A DNA stretch of 64,000 nucleotides from Batillaria attramentaria (taxonomy: Eukaryota; Mollusca; Gastropoda; Batillariidae): positions 556,001-620,000 of the forward strand of contig JACVVK020000014.1 of assembly GCA_018292915.2 (NCBI GenBank), read 5' to 3'. The notes under the pieces are model-generated. The model was not told where the DNA came from and made no database searches. It was given only the letters and a program-made list of their open reading frames with translations. The translations under genes and the position numbers were made by a program. Positions 1-12,617 of this stretch are shown here, in pieces (position 1 is the first letter of the stretch; each line of letters opens with the position of its first letter).

Positions 1-365
1 GGCCTCAAAGCGCCGCGAACTGAACCCAACACGCACGCTCACGTGAATCACACGCATTCTCTCACACACTGCACATAAACACCTTACACTCACGTGGTGC
101 GAAGGGTCAGCTCAGCTAATTAAATTTCGGAATTTAGAATTGCATTTATTTTTCAAATTTGGTGGGCTGAACATTTCCAAAGCACAGGGGGAGGAAGTAC
201 CCGGAGAGAACCCCCGACGGAGTACCCGGAGAGAACCCCCGACGATCGGCCCGATTGAACAGTGCCACATACGAGAAGGTAAAGTTCTTTGCCCCGAGTG
301 GGATTCGAACCCCTGACCTCTCGCATTGGTGACAAGTCTCTTAACCACTAGACCACCGACCCTTT
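1..365 (-). mobile_element. SINE-2 copy (near full length, cut by window start)
   Basis: Reverse-strand tRNA-derived SINE. The tRNA-like head is at 292-362 (A box TGGTCTAGTGGTTAAG, B box GGGTTCGAATCCC on the minus strand). Its body shares GGTACTCC and CTCCCCCTGTGCTTTGGAAATG with the copies at 35.7 and 48.3 kb, and the 3' part (CGCTTTGAGG...) reaches base 1. An internal 25 bp direct duplication (196-220 and 221-244) is specific to this copy. Confidence 0.88.
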
Positions 366-485
366 GAATCGTTCAGTTGTTCTTCCTTAACTCTTAAAAG
401 CCAATCAGTTCAAAAAATTGCAAATTTACTTGAAATCTTCAGATCAGTAGAGGCTACTTCAAGCCACTATTATGTAGTCTGCTGT

Positions 486-680
486 GAATTGCTGAGATGG
501 CCCTTCGCAACACTGACGCGATTGTTATGTGTTCATGTCCAGTCTCTGAGAGAATGCGTGTGATTCACGTGAGCGTTCGTGTGTGGTTTAGCTCTCTGGC
601 GCTTTGAGCCAAATATGTTTTTTTTTTAAAAAGCACCTATGTTAATGTGATGATGATGATGACGATCATCATCATCATCA
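486..680 (+). mobile_element. SINE-2 3' fragment
   Basis: Shares GATGGCCCTTCGCA, GTGATTCACGTGAGCG and GGCGCTTTGAGCC with the 3' half of the other SINE-2 copies and ends in a (GAT)n/(ATC)n tract. The head is missing. It forms an inverted pair with the copy at 1-365. Confidence 0.75.
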
Positions 681-1160
681 TCATCTCGAGTACCTTCCGT
701 ACACGGCTAACGACTGATGTTATTGCTTTCTGTGCTTTCTGGGTTGCACCTAAACGCCTCAACAAAAAAAACAAAAAACAAAAAACAAAACCATCCACCG
801 GCTGAAAGCACCCAGGCCAGAGGGTCTGAGCAGTATCTGATGCACCGAAGGTGAACAGGGTTTGACATGTGTTCCCGGACCAGACACCCCCGTGTACAAC
901 AAAGCCAGACTTGCTCCCTCAGTGATACAAGAGAAGCGACTCTCCCTCTAACATGCTGTTTTCGTCCCAACTCAACCTCACTTGGCATCTAATTGACTTC
1001 CTAATTACTGAACATGAAGTGTGAATCTCTGCTCGGCTGGAAGCAAAAACGGGGAAGGGGGAGGGGGGAGGGGGAGGGGGAAGGGGGGTGGGAGGGGAGG
1101 GGGGGGGGTCAAGAATCCAGGTTAGGAGAGCGACTGTGGACGTATTAAGTTTTTGTGGAG
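681..1160. other. Gene-free stretch, G-rich block
   Basis: No gene recognised. Unique-looking sequence with an A-rich block (761-790) and a polypurine GGGGGA-type tract at 1050-1110. Confidence 0.5.
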
Positions 1161-1164
1161 TTTG

Positions 1165-1450
1165 CTTTGATGGCTATGATCGATTGATTGATTTGATGGG
1201 TGGGTGGGTAGTTGGCTGGTTGCTTGATTACTTGATCGATTATTTCATTGATTGCTTGATTGATTGATGATTTCATTGACTGATTGGTTATTTCATTGAT
1301 AAATTGATGATTTCATTGACTGATTGGTTATTTCATTGATAAATTGATTATTTCATTGACTGATTGGTTATTTCATTGATTGCTTGATGATTTCATTGAC
1401 TGATTGGTTATTTCATTGATAAATTGATTATTTCATTGACTGATTGACAG
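1165..1450. repeat. TGAT-rich region with 40 bp minisatellite
   Basis: Begins as (TGAT)n-like sequence and becomes a regular 40 bp repeat from about 1261 to 1445. Each unit has two halves built on ATTTCATTGA, the first followed by CTGATTGGTT and the second by TAAATTGAT. About four and a half units. Confidence 0.9.
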
Positions 1451-1625
1451 ACTTTGTTTTCGACTTGTCGTTCCCAGCACTGAATGCCTTTTCTTTTTCA
1501 TAATCCGTATACTGAAATCTGATTGGGTTATAGTTTTATCTAAGAAATCTTTTCATGTTCAGCTTCAGGAATTCAGGCACATCAGTTTCGCACTACCTCC
1601 CCCTCCGCGACACACACATCCTCAA

Positions 1626-1656
<31 letters not shown>

Positions 1657-2098
1657 ACACGAAAAAAGTGAGGCTGCATCGACATTTCCTATCTGACTTA
1701 ACCTTGCATATTTTTTTTTATTTTTTTTTACATGCCAGATCAACACCTCCTTCCCCCCAACCCCCCAAAAACCAAAAACAACAACAGCAAAACCCTCATC
1801 AAACAACAACAACAACAGCAACAAAAACCCAAACAAACAAAAAAACAACTCTCTGCTCAGATTTCCTGAAGCAAACAGTGGTGTACTTATCGAGACCCTA
1901 CAAAAATCCTACTGTCTGCTACCGTTCTCGGGTTGCTCAATATCAGTGTTTATTGGCATCCAGTCGATAGAGTTGATTCACGCAGAGAACGGCAGGGGAA
2001 GGTGAAAAATGCGATGTCAGATATAATTTGGCCACTAAAACAATTTGCCATCCGGGGACGTCTGAGTGGAATTTGCTGTAAGGGTTATGAGATCATGA

Positions 2099-2132
<34 letters not shown>

Positions 2133-2160
2133 GGAGAGAGAGAGAGATTCTTCATGAAGA
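1451..2160. other. Gene-free stretch with low-complexity tracts
   Basis: C run and AC tract at 1626-1660, T-rich at 1710-1730, (CAA)n-like at 1775-1850, and (GA)n at 2100-2150. No supported gene; open frames here are generated by the low-complexity runs. Confidence 0.6.
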
Positions 2161-2177
2161 CAGGCAGGGTACTAAGT

Positions 2178-2270
2178 GAACGAACGAACGAACGAACGAA
2201 ACTTTATTTTATAAGGATAAAAGATTAGGTACGCAGACCTGTCTTACATCTTGTCCTTGCTAGGCTACTG
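2178..2270 (-). mobile_element. Non-LTR retrotransposon 3' end with (TTCG)n tail
   Basis: On the minus strand the order is ATCCTTATAAAATAAAGTTT followed by about five TTCG units. This is the same layout as the 3' end of the retrotransposon at 17.7 kb (ATCCTTGGAAAATAAAGTTT followed by (CAGT)n). Only the 3' terminal part is recognisable. Confidence 0.55.
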
Positions 2271-2325
2271 ATATATATATATATACAAAGTAAGCAAAGT
2301 AAGAAAGTAAGCTCTAACTAGGTAG

Positions 2326-2857
<532 letters not shown>

Positions 2858-2996
2858 GGAGGGTGGGTGGATGTTTGGGGGTTTAACGTCTTTTCCACCA
2901 CATACGGGTGATATCAAAGACGGGGCAACGATGAAAAAGCCAGCACAAATATTTGGCCCCAACCGGGATACGAACTCACGACCCAAGCATTGGAGC
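2858..2996 (-). mobile_element. SINE-1 copy, 5' truncated
   Basis: Minus-strand match to GGGTGTTTGGG...GTTTAACGTC, GGTGATATCAAAGACGGGGC, CAGCACAAATATTTGGCCCC and the B-box region. The A-box end of the tRNA head is missing after GCATTGGAGC. Confidence 0.9.
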
Positions 2997-4307
2997 ACCG
3001 TGTCCGAAGACGTTAGTCTACGAAAGTAGACTTGGTCTTGGTTTGGCAACTGGTGGCATGCAAAACAAAGTTCTAGCATTAATTTTGCCGTACACTGGTA
3101 CCTAGCACGTACTCCATCAGGCATCTTCAGCCACCGAGTCCTACGTTAACAGAGGACCAAGAAACCCGCCTTCATTCCCAGACAAGGATGTGTATCCTAG
3201 TGTTAGGACATGTACATTTTCACCCAAGTGCGCCCGGCTTTCAAATGATAAGAAAGGAAGAAAGTAAACAGGATAAGAAGATTCTGTTCCAGGTACAGCT
3301 AGATTTGTTGCTAGGAAATCTGAGCTAAGAGAAGTTTCTTTGTTGTTGATGTAGTTTTTCACCACACCATGATGCTCGTCTACATGATGTGACTAGAACA
3401 GTTAAATGACTATCTCCCATGCAGTGGTAGGTGCTATAGAAGCCCTCTGCCTCCAAGTAATATCCTGTTTTCATAGGATCAAGAAACTGTCTTTTCTTTT
3501 TGGGGGGGCATATAAAGACATGTATGACCGTCGACCTGCTATGTATGCTTCAGTTCTCACTCCCAGCCGCGTCCTTGCTTTACAGGATCAAGAAAAACTG
3601 CCATTTTCGCCACCGACATCAGGACAGAACATGACGCTCGTTTGCATGATGTGAACAGTGTGTTAATGACTATCCTCCTAATTAGGCATAGAGTTACGAC
3701 GGTAGCTCCCAGCACGCCCCTCAAACTGTTTGCCCCTGAAACCCTTCCGTCTTTGGCGCCTTCCCACAGTGCCTTTGTCCTTGAAGTGTCTTCGCGAATA
3801 CAGCGACCTTCTGGAGGCGCGAACGGCACGTGCGGTGCCCCAGCCAATCTGAAATAAGATCGTTCCTCTGTCGGCAAGCTCCGCCGGGGTTGAGGGTTGT
3901 CGCCCTTTGTCGCGGTGCAATGTCATTTCCGTGAATGAAATGTCTTGCTTTGCCTGGGCAAACTATATGGAGGGAGGGGGTTTGCATGGCAAAACTGTAG
4001 GGAAGGAAGGAGGACCTCGCTTCTCCAAAAATGTTCCGAGAGAGGTTCGAGAGGCAGAAGACATCAGAGAAGAGCGGAGGACATGAAGTGCTACAGATAG
4101 TAGTAGGATAGGACACATGGGATAAACACCCGGTGATCTGACCAGTGTAGGCTGGAACTGACTTCACCGGGACTATTTTCCAGGAGTCTCGGTGAAAACT
4201 GAAGTGCAAGGTTATCTTACGAGATTAGCGAAGAAGCTTTGGGGTTTTTTGTCGGGCCTCTGTCTAACGTGGCCTGCGGTTCAGAGATAGGCTCCCATTA
4301 AAAAATT
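2997..4307. other. Gene-free stretch with diverged local duplication
   Basis: Two related segments: about 3355-3415 (GATGCTCGTCTACATGATGTG...ATGACTATC) and about 3605-3680 (GACGCTCGTTTGCATGATGTG...ATGACTATC), plus AGGATCAAGAAA at 3475 and 3585. A minus-strand frame of 162 codons at 3721-4209 has no recognisable domain. Confidence 0.5.
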
Positions 4308-4432
4308 CAGATCCTGGCTGGGAGTCAAAAGTCTGGCCTGGCTTTTTCCTCAGTGTCCCGTCTTTGATATATTATTACCCTTTTGTGGTGGAAATGGACG
4401 TTACTCACCTACACAACCATCCCGGCAACCAT
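4308..4432 (+). mobile_element. Degenerate SINE-1 fragment
   Basis: Decayed match: TCCTGGCTGGGAGTCAAA, GTCCCGTCTTTGATAT, TTTGTGGTGGAAATGGACGT. Clearly older than most copies in the window. Confidence 0.7.
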
Positions 4433-6691
4433 GAACAGAGCCTGTACAAAATTATGGATTCAACAAAGTTTTGATCTTATGGCGTTCATCCTCATAACTT
4501 TCAGATTTCTTGTCTGATACAACAACAACAACAACTACTACCACTACTACTACTTCCACTACTACTGCTCCTACACTCACGAAGTTCTTTCTAAGACTCA
4601 AAAAATACTGAGCAGAACGAACTAGCTCATTTCTGTCCATTGTCTCTCAACTGGAAGTAACTGCGTGGTCATTATCTTCAAACCAAGAAATCTACGTTAG
4701 CAATTCCAATCGCACTAACACAAATAATAAAATTACATAGCTGCAAGACGCAATCGAAGCAGTGGCACGTCTCACACAGACATAAATTGGCCTTTATCAC
4801 TTACAATCTCTCAGAAGTACCCTCTTTTCACAGGAGCCAAAAAAAGGGGAGAAAACTAAAAGGAAAGTTCGATCCAGAGTTATCCCTGCCCTCTCCCCCT
4901 ATCTCCCAATCCCCGAGTTATTCCACCAAAGAGATGGCCGAGGAGAATTTCCGAACTCCCACTTTTCATTTCCTCCCCGTGTCGGGCGCTCAATTTGACG
5001 CGATGTTGACATTTTGGACACTAAATGGGCCAAAGGATGACACATGTTTACCCGTTGCCCGGCCCGCTGCCACCAAAGAAGATACTATGTCCGAGGTAAA
5101 ATGGCTCTCAATTGCCTCACGAGATGCCCAGCGGACGCACCAATATTTAATTTGGTTAAAAGCTCGGCGTCTATGAAATGTACCCTCGGTTCCGTCTCGT
5201 CTCCGAGCTTGAGTTCTGGAGGAGAGGATCGAGAGATGTCGATATCGTGGGAATGGGAAATCGGTGTTTTCTGTTCAGAGTTGTCGGGCGTCGCTGGCTT
5301 TCTTGGCTGACAAGGTTCAAGAATATATCTTCGCGTATTAGACACGTGTCAAATTCTTCGTAACATTACTTTCTTTATCGGGTCCCGGGAATGTAAGGTC
5401 AAGGGGTTTTGTGATAACCTGCATAAGATTTTATTTGGAAAGCCGTACATCAAGGCAGAGGGAAAAATCTGAACATCAGTGGGAATGTGAAAATGAGATC
5501 TAAACTTTAATTCTGCGATACATTTAAAACTTAACATCTAATCTGTTTGTTTTTTAGAATGGGTACATAGTCATTTATCACATGATAAAATTATGTTACA
5601 GCGTGTTTTGACAATGGACATTAAAGAATTGACAGCGGAACTGGAGATCTTTTTTTACGTACATAAACATATCGCTGTGCAGAACTGGCCAAACAAAAAT
5701 GCCAGTCATCTCTTACCAAATGAAAAAGACTGCCAGCTTGTAAGAAAAGGCGCAAAACAGAACAAATCAACAAAAGAAAACACAAATTTGCCATCTCTTA
5801 TTGATGATTTCTGCCAGAATTAAAATTCAGCACAGACATCATAAAAGAAAAGTCTTTGTGAATACATTTTGCCGTTCAGATGTAAACTCACTCCCTATCA
5901 GCAACTGACTTGGTTAGCAGCGATGGTGTGACTGCATCAAAAGGAGATTTACGATTTTATACCCAGTGCCCCACACGTCTTGAAATAATTGTCCTTGGTT
6001 TTCGCAAGATTTGCAGAACATTCGTCCCCCACCCGTTTAACAGCTCCCTACAGCCGACACCTTGTCTGAGCCATAAAAAACACAACTCCCGAACATCCCT
6101 CCTCTTTGAGTTATCGACCTTCCTGAAAGCTCTCCCACCCAGGAGGAAGGAAAGGCTGATCACCCCGGGGTCTCTATCATCCACGTCCTTCAGTCACAGA
6201 GCGCGGCGAGCCGATTTTATTCAGCATACTGATTTTAATTAAGGCCGGGTTGGGGCCATCAAGGAGCAGCGCCGCCTGCCGGCAGCAAGGGTCTGGAACT
6301 GGGCGCGTGTGGTCGCGGACGCCGTCAGTTCTGGCACCGGCCTTACTCTGATAGTCTCTGTCTCTCTGAAAGCACGGTGCTGGATCTGCAGGCGGACTGT
6401 CTCGAGTCGCCATATCGTCTGAAGCGTTTTCATTGTCCACTGTCATCTGCGTCTGGAGTTAAACAGAAATAGTGTTTGAGCAGGAGACGTTATGCACCAC
6501 TTGTTAAGTCAGAGTTGTCCTGCTTGTTATTTTGGTTGTAGTTTTTGTCGTTGTCCAAGCACAGCCCCCTCCCTCCCCCCCTCCACCTCCCGCTCCCCCA
6601 TCCCCGCCTCGCCCCCCCCCCCCCCCCCACACACACCCTCCCCTTCTCTAGACTTGGACTGAAGCATTCTTCTAGTCTTTGTTTAAATTTG

Positions 6692-6695
<4 letters not shown>
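4433..6695. other. Gene-free stretch, mostly unique
   Basis: Contains a (CAA)n/(CTA)n tract (4520-4570), a balanced-composition island at about 4790-5370 and a GC-rich island at 6190-6440 (CpG-bearing), then C-rich low complexity at 6565-6635. Short open frames exist in both islands but none has a recognisable domain. Confidence 0.5.
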
Positions 6696-6730
<35 letters not shown>

Positions 6731-6808
6731 CTCTCAGCCGCGAATTAGTCTCTGTGCCGAGTGGCTTGCGCGGCTTTAAGCCCTAACTCTCTCTCTCTCT
6801 CTCTCTCG
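6696..6808. repeat. (TC)n tracts flanking a retroposon 3' tail
   Basis: (TC)n at 6696-6727 and 6787-6808. Between them, 6738-6786 reads GCCGCGAATTAGTC...GCGCGGCTTTAAGCCCTAA, closely matching 54764-54815, so it is the 3' tail of a dispersed retroposon. Confidence 0.8.
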
Positions 6809-7545
6809 ATGTATGCTTTTCTAAATCTTATTTTGCAAGTACAGTAATTATTAGCATTGTTTGTGTTGTATTGTTTTCACTTTACCATAGCAACGGCAAG
6901 CTTGGAAACGATCATTGTGCTAACAGTTTCTACCGACGGGGAAAAAAGTATTCTCTATCTCTATCAAATCCATGGGGCTTAGACAAGGTGGTAGAGATAT
7001 AATATCTTTAACTTCAGTTCTTCCATGCTATTAACAACATACTAGCCAAGACTTACATTACAAAGAGATGGTTTTCTTTTCAAACTCGGGATGGCGAATA
7101 ACTTGCGGTGGACACTTTCAGAGTCAATTCTCTTTGTCTACTAAGACAGAGATCTGGAAGTCGGGATATTTCTGCTCTACGTGGATTTAAACTATAACAT
7201 CTCTTTGATCACAAGCCAGAACCGTTGCCAACGAGCCATCGATCTTGTCGTTCTTGGTCAGTGAGTGAGCGAATTAGTGAGCGAGTGAGCGTTTAAAATA
7301 ACAGCATGCACGTTGAACGGAGGGGAAATGCCACTTACGCCATATGAAGTTTTAAACCTGTGTCCACGCGGACGGGCTGTTGCCGCCACCACCACTCACA
7401 GTAAAGTTTGATATGCTCTTTCTTCTTTCCTTTCTTCTTCCTGCTCTCTTCTTCTTCTTTTATTTTTTTTTCCACGTCTTTTCATTTCAGTCCAGTTTTT
7501 TTCCACGCCAATTTCTCCGCCATGCTCTTTCTAAACTGGTTCAGA
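6809..7545. other. Gene-free unique stretch
   Basis: No gene recognised. An RFX-type half site (ACCATAGCAAC) occurs near 6883 and T/C-rich sequence at 7420-7510. Confidence 0.45.
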
Positions 7546-7590
7546 TGAGCACGTATAGAAGTTTTTGCTTGTTGTGCTCTCTTTCAATGT
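7546..7590 (+). repeat. Repeat-X internal fragment
   Basis: ATGAGCACGTATAGAAGTTT followed by TTGCTTGTTGTGCTC resembles 10816-10852 (ATGAGCACGCTTATAAG...GACTTGTTGTGCTC). Confidence 0.5.
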
Positions 7591-8007
7591 ATTACTGTTT
7601 ACTGTTTGACGATGATCCGGCTTCAATGAATAAAAATGTTTATTGTTCAATGAATAATGTTTTTAAAAAATTGCCACTTACGGATCTGAAGCTGTTGACT
7701 GAAAGAGGTGACTCTCCATTAATTCTGGGTAAGTAGAGCGGTTTCTGAACTTTTCCGGTTTCTAATATTACAGAAATACGGCTCTCTTCAAACGCGTGAT
7801 GCTTTTCTTGTACGGTTTCTCCTGTCGTTGTGTATGTCTATAAACAGTCCAACCAAGACAGCGGCTTTTCTTCATAAACTAGTAATTGGGCAATTATACC
7901 GCGAAGACCGGTTTCGCGTTGGTTTCTATTAGATCTTAATTGGCACAAGCGACTGTTTTGGAGTTGTTTGTTTGTTTGTTTTTTTCGTTGTTGTGAGTAC
8001 ACCTAGA

Positions 8008-8009
<2 letters not shown>
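7591..8009. other. Gene-free unique stretch
   Basis: No supported gene. AT-rich, with T-rich runs near 7970-7985. Confidence 0.4.

Positions 8010-8076
<67 letters not shown>
8010..8076. repeat. (TC)n microsatellite
   Basis: Pure CT repeat of about 66 bp. Confidence 0.98.
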
Positions 8077-8078
<2 letters not shown>

Positions 8079-8159
8079 GTAGTTCTGTTTATCATGATTA
8101 CCGTGCTTAACAGTTTAGCCTGCCATTGCAATACTTTGTCAATATGTACTTGTTCCCCC

Positions 8160-8248
8160 CTGACCATTATCATAAGCGGTGCTTGTTTATGCTCACTATT
8201 TCTCACTATTTCTTACTTGAACGACTTGTATTGCAATAAACCGGTTTA
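8160..8248 (+). mobile_element. Repeat-X 3' end
   Basis: ATAAGCGGTGCTTGTTTATG...TTGTATTGCAATAAACCGG followed by TTTAAACC. The same terminus occurs inverted at 57690-57785 and in weaker form at 10880-10925 (AATAAAACTGTTTTAAACC). AATAAA sits near the end, as in retroposon 3' termini. Confidence 0.65.
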
Positions 8249-9340
8249 AACCAAGCGACTGTTTAAGTGAAGCGTTCTATGAAACGGTTTTCCACACGGC
8301 TGTTGTATGCCCGGCAAGCTTCTTGAGACGTCAGCGTGTCGGAAAAGGCACAAACCACGCTTAGAGAACAACACAAATGTACATGTATTCCCAAACTTTC
8401 GCCTGAGGGATCCCCTACCCCATGTGTCATTTCACCCCCCCCCCCCTCCCCCTTTGTCATCCCAACCCCATGTGTCATCCGCTTCCAGATATGCAGAAAA
8501 CGCGCCAGAAATCCCCCAAGACGTCGTCTCCCACTCACACCAACACACCACCAACCCTCCAGCCCCTCAAGAAAGTGTCAAGGCAGAATGGGACAGCTTG
8601 TGCTATTAGCGGACGGTCTTTCGGTCATTAAGGCGTTAGAAATGGCCCGCGTGCTGACCGCCTGTCCGAAACAAAAGTCGCCCGGACCATCCAGCTGGTC
8701 AAAAGTTAATGAAAATTGCCTCGGAGTGGCACGGGGGAGAAACGAGGCAGAAAATCGCGCATCACGCCGATTCATACTTCTCCCCCGGTATTTATTGATA
8801 GAGGGGCCAATGAGGAGGCGAGCTGCCATTTATTACATGAGAAGCCTGCACGCGGTTGGTCGGTTGGTGGGTGCGGTTGGTTTGAGTTTTTTTGTTTTTT
8901 TTTTTAAAGAGACAAATTTTGGCAACAGGAAACAGTGAAAGAATCTTTAAGGAATTTCATTTTCCGCATTGTTTTCCTTTTAAAAAATGACAAAAACAAA
9001 CGTTTCAGTGGGAGAGCGGACAATTTCAGAAGAAATGACGCGATGGGTCCAGAAACACAGTGTTAGGACTCAGTATTTGCTAAACCGCGCGATAAAGGCA
9101 GACTATAGAACAAAACAATACAAAAGTCGATCAAGTGGATTTTGGGTCTGTGCTGTAACGCGTTTTTCAGCTTAAGAAAAGAAATCTGTACTGTTTTTGT
9201 TGAAGTGGCCTTATATATGATTTCAGATTCTATTCTTTGCCGCATCGCAAATTGGAAACAAGGGGGAAAACGCATAAAACACTCAAATATTAACCGAAAG
9301 ATCTGATACAAAATACCACTGATTATGTCTAAGAGACGAC
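8249..9340. other. Gene-free stretch with a possible regulatory island
   Basis: The island at about 8500-8860 has balanced composition and no repeat match. It includes GGGGCCAATGAGG (CCAAT box) and CCATTTATTACATG (AT-rich homeodomain-like site). A 200-codon frame at 8336-8938 is proline-rich at a C run and has no domain. Confidence 0.45.
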
Positions 9341-9443
9341 AACAACAACAACAGCAACCCCCCCCCCCCCCCCCGAAACCAAAAATAATTCCAGAATTTT
9401 AAAAAAATCCCCCCCCCCCAACCAAAAAATACTTCCAGAATGG

Positions 9444-9512
<69 letters not shown>
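9341..9512. repeat. Low-complexity C tracts and (AC)n
   Basis: (CAA)n at 9341-9355, C runs at 9358-9374 and 9410-9419, and (CA)n at 9445-9512. Confidence 0.95.
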
Positions 9513-9516
<4 letters not shown>

Positions 9517-9887
9517 CCAGTCGGATACTGTCAAAATCAGACGCCAGTATTCGATATTCCACTGAGACCGCACAGCACCTAACAGCAGCTAGTCAGTCCT
9601 AACCGCACGGCCTCAGAAGTGGCTGGAACAATTGTTTTTCCATGCAAACCAGTGTTTAGCCACTCTGTCGCTGGCACCACCGCTCAAAGTTTGCTGATGA
9701 ATACTGATCAGTGAGTGTGCGTACTCCATGACACCCGGGCTATTAAAATGCGGTATTATCTCAACTGAGGGGAGGGACCGAGTGTTGGGTGTTATTGGTC
9801 ACACTGAGCACCCGTTGAATGGCACAAGAGACTCGAAGAGAGGGGTGGTAGGCGTGAGTGTTTTGATCGATAGAAATAGAGGTGCGA

Positions 9888-9891
<4 letters not shown>
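9513..9891. other. Gene-free unique stretch
   Basis: No gene or repeat recognised. Confidence 0.4.
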
Positions 9892-9976
<85 letters not shown>

Positions 9977-10050
9977 ATGTTCTTTTGAGTTTTTAAAGTG
10001 TGTTCAGATCGTTCAGTGGACAAATATGTCAATGAAATAAGTAGTTCTGA

Positions 10051-10086
<36 letters not shown>

Positions 10087-10162
10087 AATGTCCTTTTGAG
10101 TTTTTAAGGTGTGTTCAGATCGTTCAGTGGACAAATATGTCAATGAAATAAGTAGTTCTGAG

Positions 10163-10212
<50 letters not shown>
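9892..10212. repeat. (GT)n plus tandem duplication separated by (TC)n
   Basis: (TG)n at 9892-9974, then an 81 bp unit at 9973-10053 (GTTAATGTTCTTTTGAGTTT...GTAGTTCTGA) followed by (TC)n. The unit is repeated at 10084-10165 and again followed by (TC)n to 10212. The two units are nearly identical. Confidence 0.95.
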
Positions 10213-10214
<2 letters not shown>

Positions 10215-10518
10215 CACACAGTTCTCGTATAAGACAGGACAGAAAAAAGTATAAAACATGTAAGTATCTAGCTATTGTGAATATCCGGGGGGTAAAACTC
10301 GTAGAGTGCTGCTAGCCGATAAAAAAAAAATAGCCCCCCCCCCCCCACACACACACACACGCCTATAAATCAAGAAATCAATAGAAATACAAAACTATAA
10401 AAAGGATGGAGGTTGAATATACTAATGCAGTGCCCTCTAACAAAACCAGAATAACAACCGAAAGCAGTTGCGTTTACAGTATTGATAGTGAACAGGCGAA
10501 TAACTAGAAGATGCCGAC

Positions 10519-10520
<2 letters not shown>
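10213..10520. other. Gene-free stretch
   Basis: Poly-A/poly-C/AC low complexity at 10321-10360; otherwise unique, no gene seen. Confidence 0.45.
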
Positions 10521-10598
<78 letters not shown>

Positions 10599-10599
10599 G

Positions 10600-10639
<40 letters not shown>
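10521..10639. repeat. (CA)n microsatellite
   Basis: About 118 bp, interrupted once by CCGGT at about 10597-10602. Confidence 0.98.
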
Positions 10640-10641
<2 letters not shown>

Positions 10642-10815
10642 GAAAACAGTCGCCAACCCGCTGCCACCGTTGAAACCACAGCCCCACTGCATTTTTCTTT
10701 GTACAGTACTCATTGGCCATTCTCTCTATCCCCTTTCTTCCTATCTATTTCTTTACAGATCTGTCCTACCATAACACTCTATTTGACGTCTCCGCCGCGC
10801 ATGTTTTCTGTACTT

Positions 10816-10925
10816 ATGAGCACGCTTATAAGATTTTGACTTGTTGTGCTCGGCCTTGTGGTCGGAAATTGCGTGAAAGTGCATATGTATATTTGTTCAA
10901 AACGAATAAAACTGTTTTAAACCAA
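10816..10925 (+). repeat. Repeat-X copy
   Basis: ATGAGCACGCTTATAAG...CTTGTTGTGCTC followed by GAATAAAACTGTTTTAAACC, combining the motif of 7546-7590 with a 3' end like 8160-8248. Confidence 0.55.
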
Positions 10926-11562
10926 AACAGTATCACCAAGCACAAGCCTGCACCTGTCCGACTACACCCGTACAGACACGGGTTTTGAACCCAACGCCCA
11001 CCTCCCTCCCTGACCTCAAACCACAATGAAAGTATGCGATAAATATATCTACCGTCGTCTGGTAGAAAACAAAAACAAAACAAAAACGGCTTAAGTGCCT
11101 ATCAATTTCATGACGCGTAAGTCCTTCTCCCAGGTGACGATAGTGAATACATGCTTGACTGAGTCATGATACCACACGCGAGGCGCACGCACACACTCCT
11201 CCAACATGACATCAATCACTTTCACGCCCCATGATAATGTGCACACACACACAAACCACTGCAGTCTCTTTGAAGTTTGTTAATATGCCAGCAATCCCCG
11301 TGTGACCGCCAAGCGACTGATGAAAGGTAGGCCTTAAAAAAAAAAAAAGTGGGTGTAGTCACTGAGTCAGTGGTACTGACTTTTCAGATTCGTGTGACGA
11401 GCAAACAAGTGCGAGCGTGCACACGGTGTACTCAGAATGGAAACGGTGTTTCCGGTGCAACTCGGAATGACTGACTCGTCGATGAATGCTTTCACGTAAA
11501 GCAATATGTTTGATTTTATTTTTTAATCTGCACAAATAAACAACCAAACAAACCAAAAAAAG

Positions 11563-11563
<1 letters not shown>
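10926..11563. other. Gene-free unique stretch
   Basis: No supported gene; short AC runs near 11240. Confidence 0.4.

Positions 11564-11639
<76 letters not shown>
11564..11639. repeat. (CA)n microsatellite
   Basis: About 75 bp with one T interruption. Confidence 0.98.
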
Positions 11640-11841
11640 AAGGCAAAGCAAACAGATAGGAGAGAGAAAAAAAAAAACCAAAAAAAACCTCACAAATCTT
11701 GGTATAAATCGCTTCAGACTGCACTTGTACTTGTCTGTTCTGGTTTAGAAAGGTTTCTCAGTCATTTAGATCGTAGAATAATTTTCATCGTTTTCAAATG
11801 TTCTCCTTTTTTTTTTTTTTAGGTTTTTTTTTCTCTCTGCC

Positions 11842-11973
11842 TCCAGTCCCAGTTTTGGGAAACATACATTGTATACGTATTGCATGACAACAGCATCCCT
11901 GCTATAGTCTACTAAATGAACTCCGCCCCCAGTCCCAGTTTTGGAAAACATACATGTATACGTATTGCATGAC
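11842..11973. repeat. Local tandem duplication, about 84 bp period
   Basis: CCAGTCCCAGTTTTGGGAAA CATACATTGTATACGTATTG at 11842-11888 recurs at 11926-11973 with only small changes (CATACATGTATACGTATTG). Confidence 0.88.
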
Positions 11974-12605
11974 AAATGTTTGCAATATTAGCACGTACAC
12001 GTCTTTACATTGTAGTCAGAGTCGTTGTCTTTTTCATAAAACTGCCCCTTTCACAGATTCACGCCGACAGACCGAAGTCAGCTGAAAACACTTGGTGCTG
12101 CTCAATTTTCAAAATAGAAATACTCGGTGTTACTGTTGTGCTACGAAGTTTGAAGCAGGGTAGCACTGGAAACACTCGCGTCCATTTTGACTATACGCCG
12201 TGGTATAAGGTCTTGACTCCTGCTATCTTCATCTGAAAAAAAAAAAAAAAAACCGACCCAAGCGCTTATAAATGCCATGACGCATACGCCATTTTTCTTG
12301 ATGACAGTAGTTCTCAGTTCTCTGGTCTATTAAATACGTGTGGTGACGTCATGGGAGATGAGTCAGTAAGTCTGTCAACCCACTTATGTTGTGCTGAAGG
12401 TGGTGATATCACTTATGCGCAAATGATGCTTTGATTGTTGAGTGGTTACTGTTGCTGTTGTTGTTATTATTTATGTATTCATTTATGTATTCAAGTTATT
12501 CATCATTATTCGGGGGCGGGGTATGTGTCTGAGTTGTTTGCTTGTTTGTTTTGTATGCGGCTAGGTAAGCCCTTTCTTCGTGCAGTTCCAGTATCGTCTC
12601 TACGT
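11974..12605. other. Gene-free unique stretch
   Basis: Contains a 15 bp A run (12237-12252). No gene recognised. Confidence 0.4.
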
Positions 12606-12617
12606 GCATTACTGGCA

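Noticed and set aside
3721..4209. 162-codon minus-strand open frame
   Set aside because: No recognisable domain, and overlapping alternative frames of similar quality; insufficient support.
8336..8938. 200-codon + strand open frame
   Set aside because: Includes a poly-proline run from a C tract; no domain or signal, and overlapping frames on both strands are equally long.
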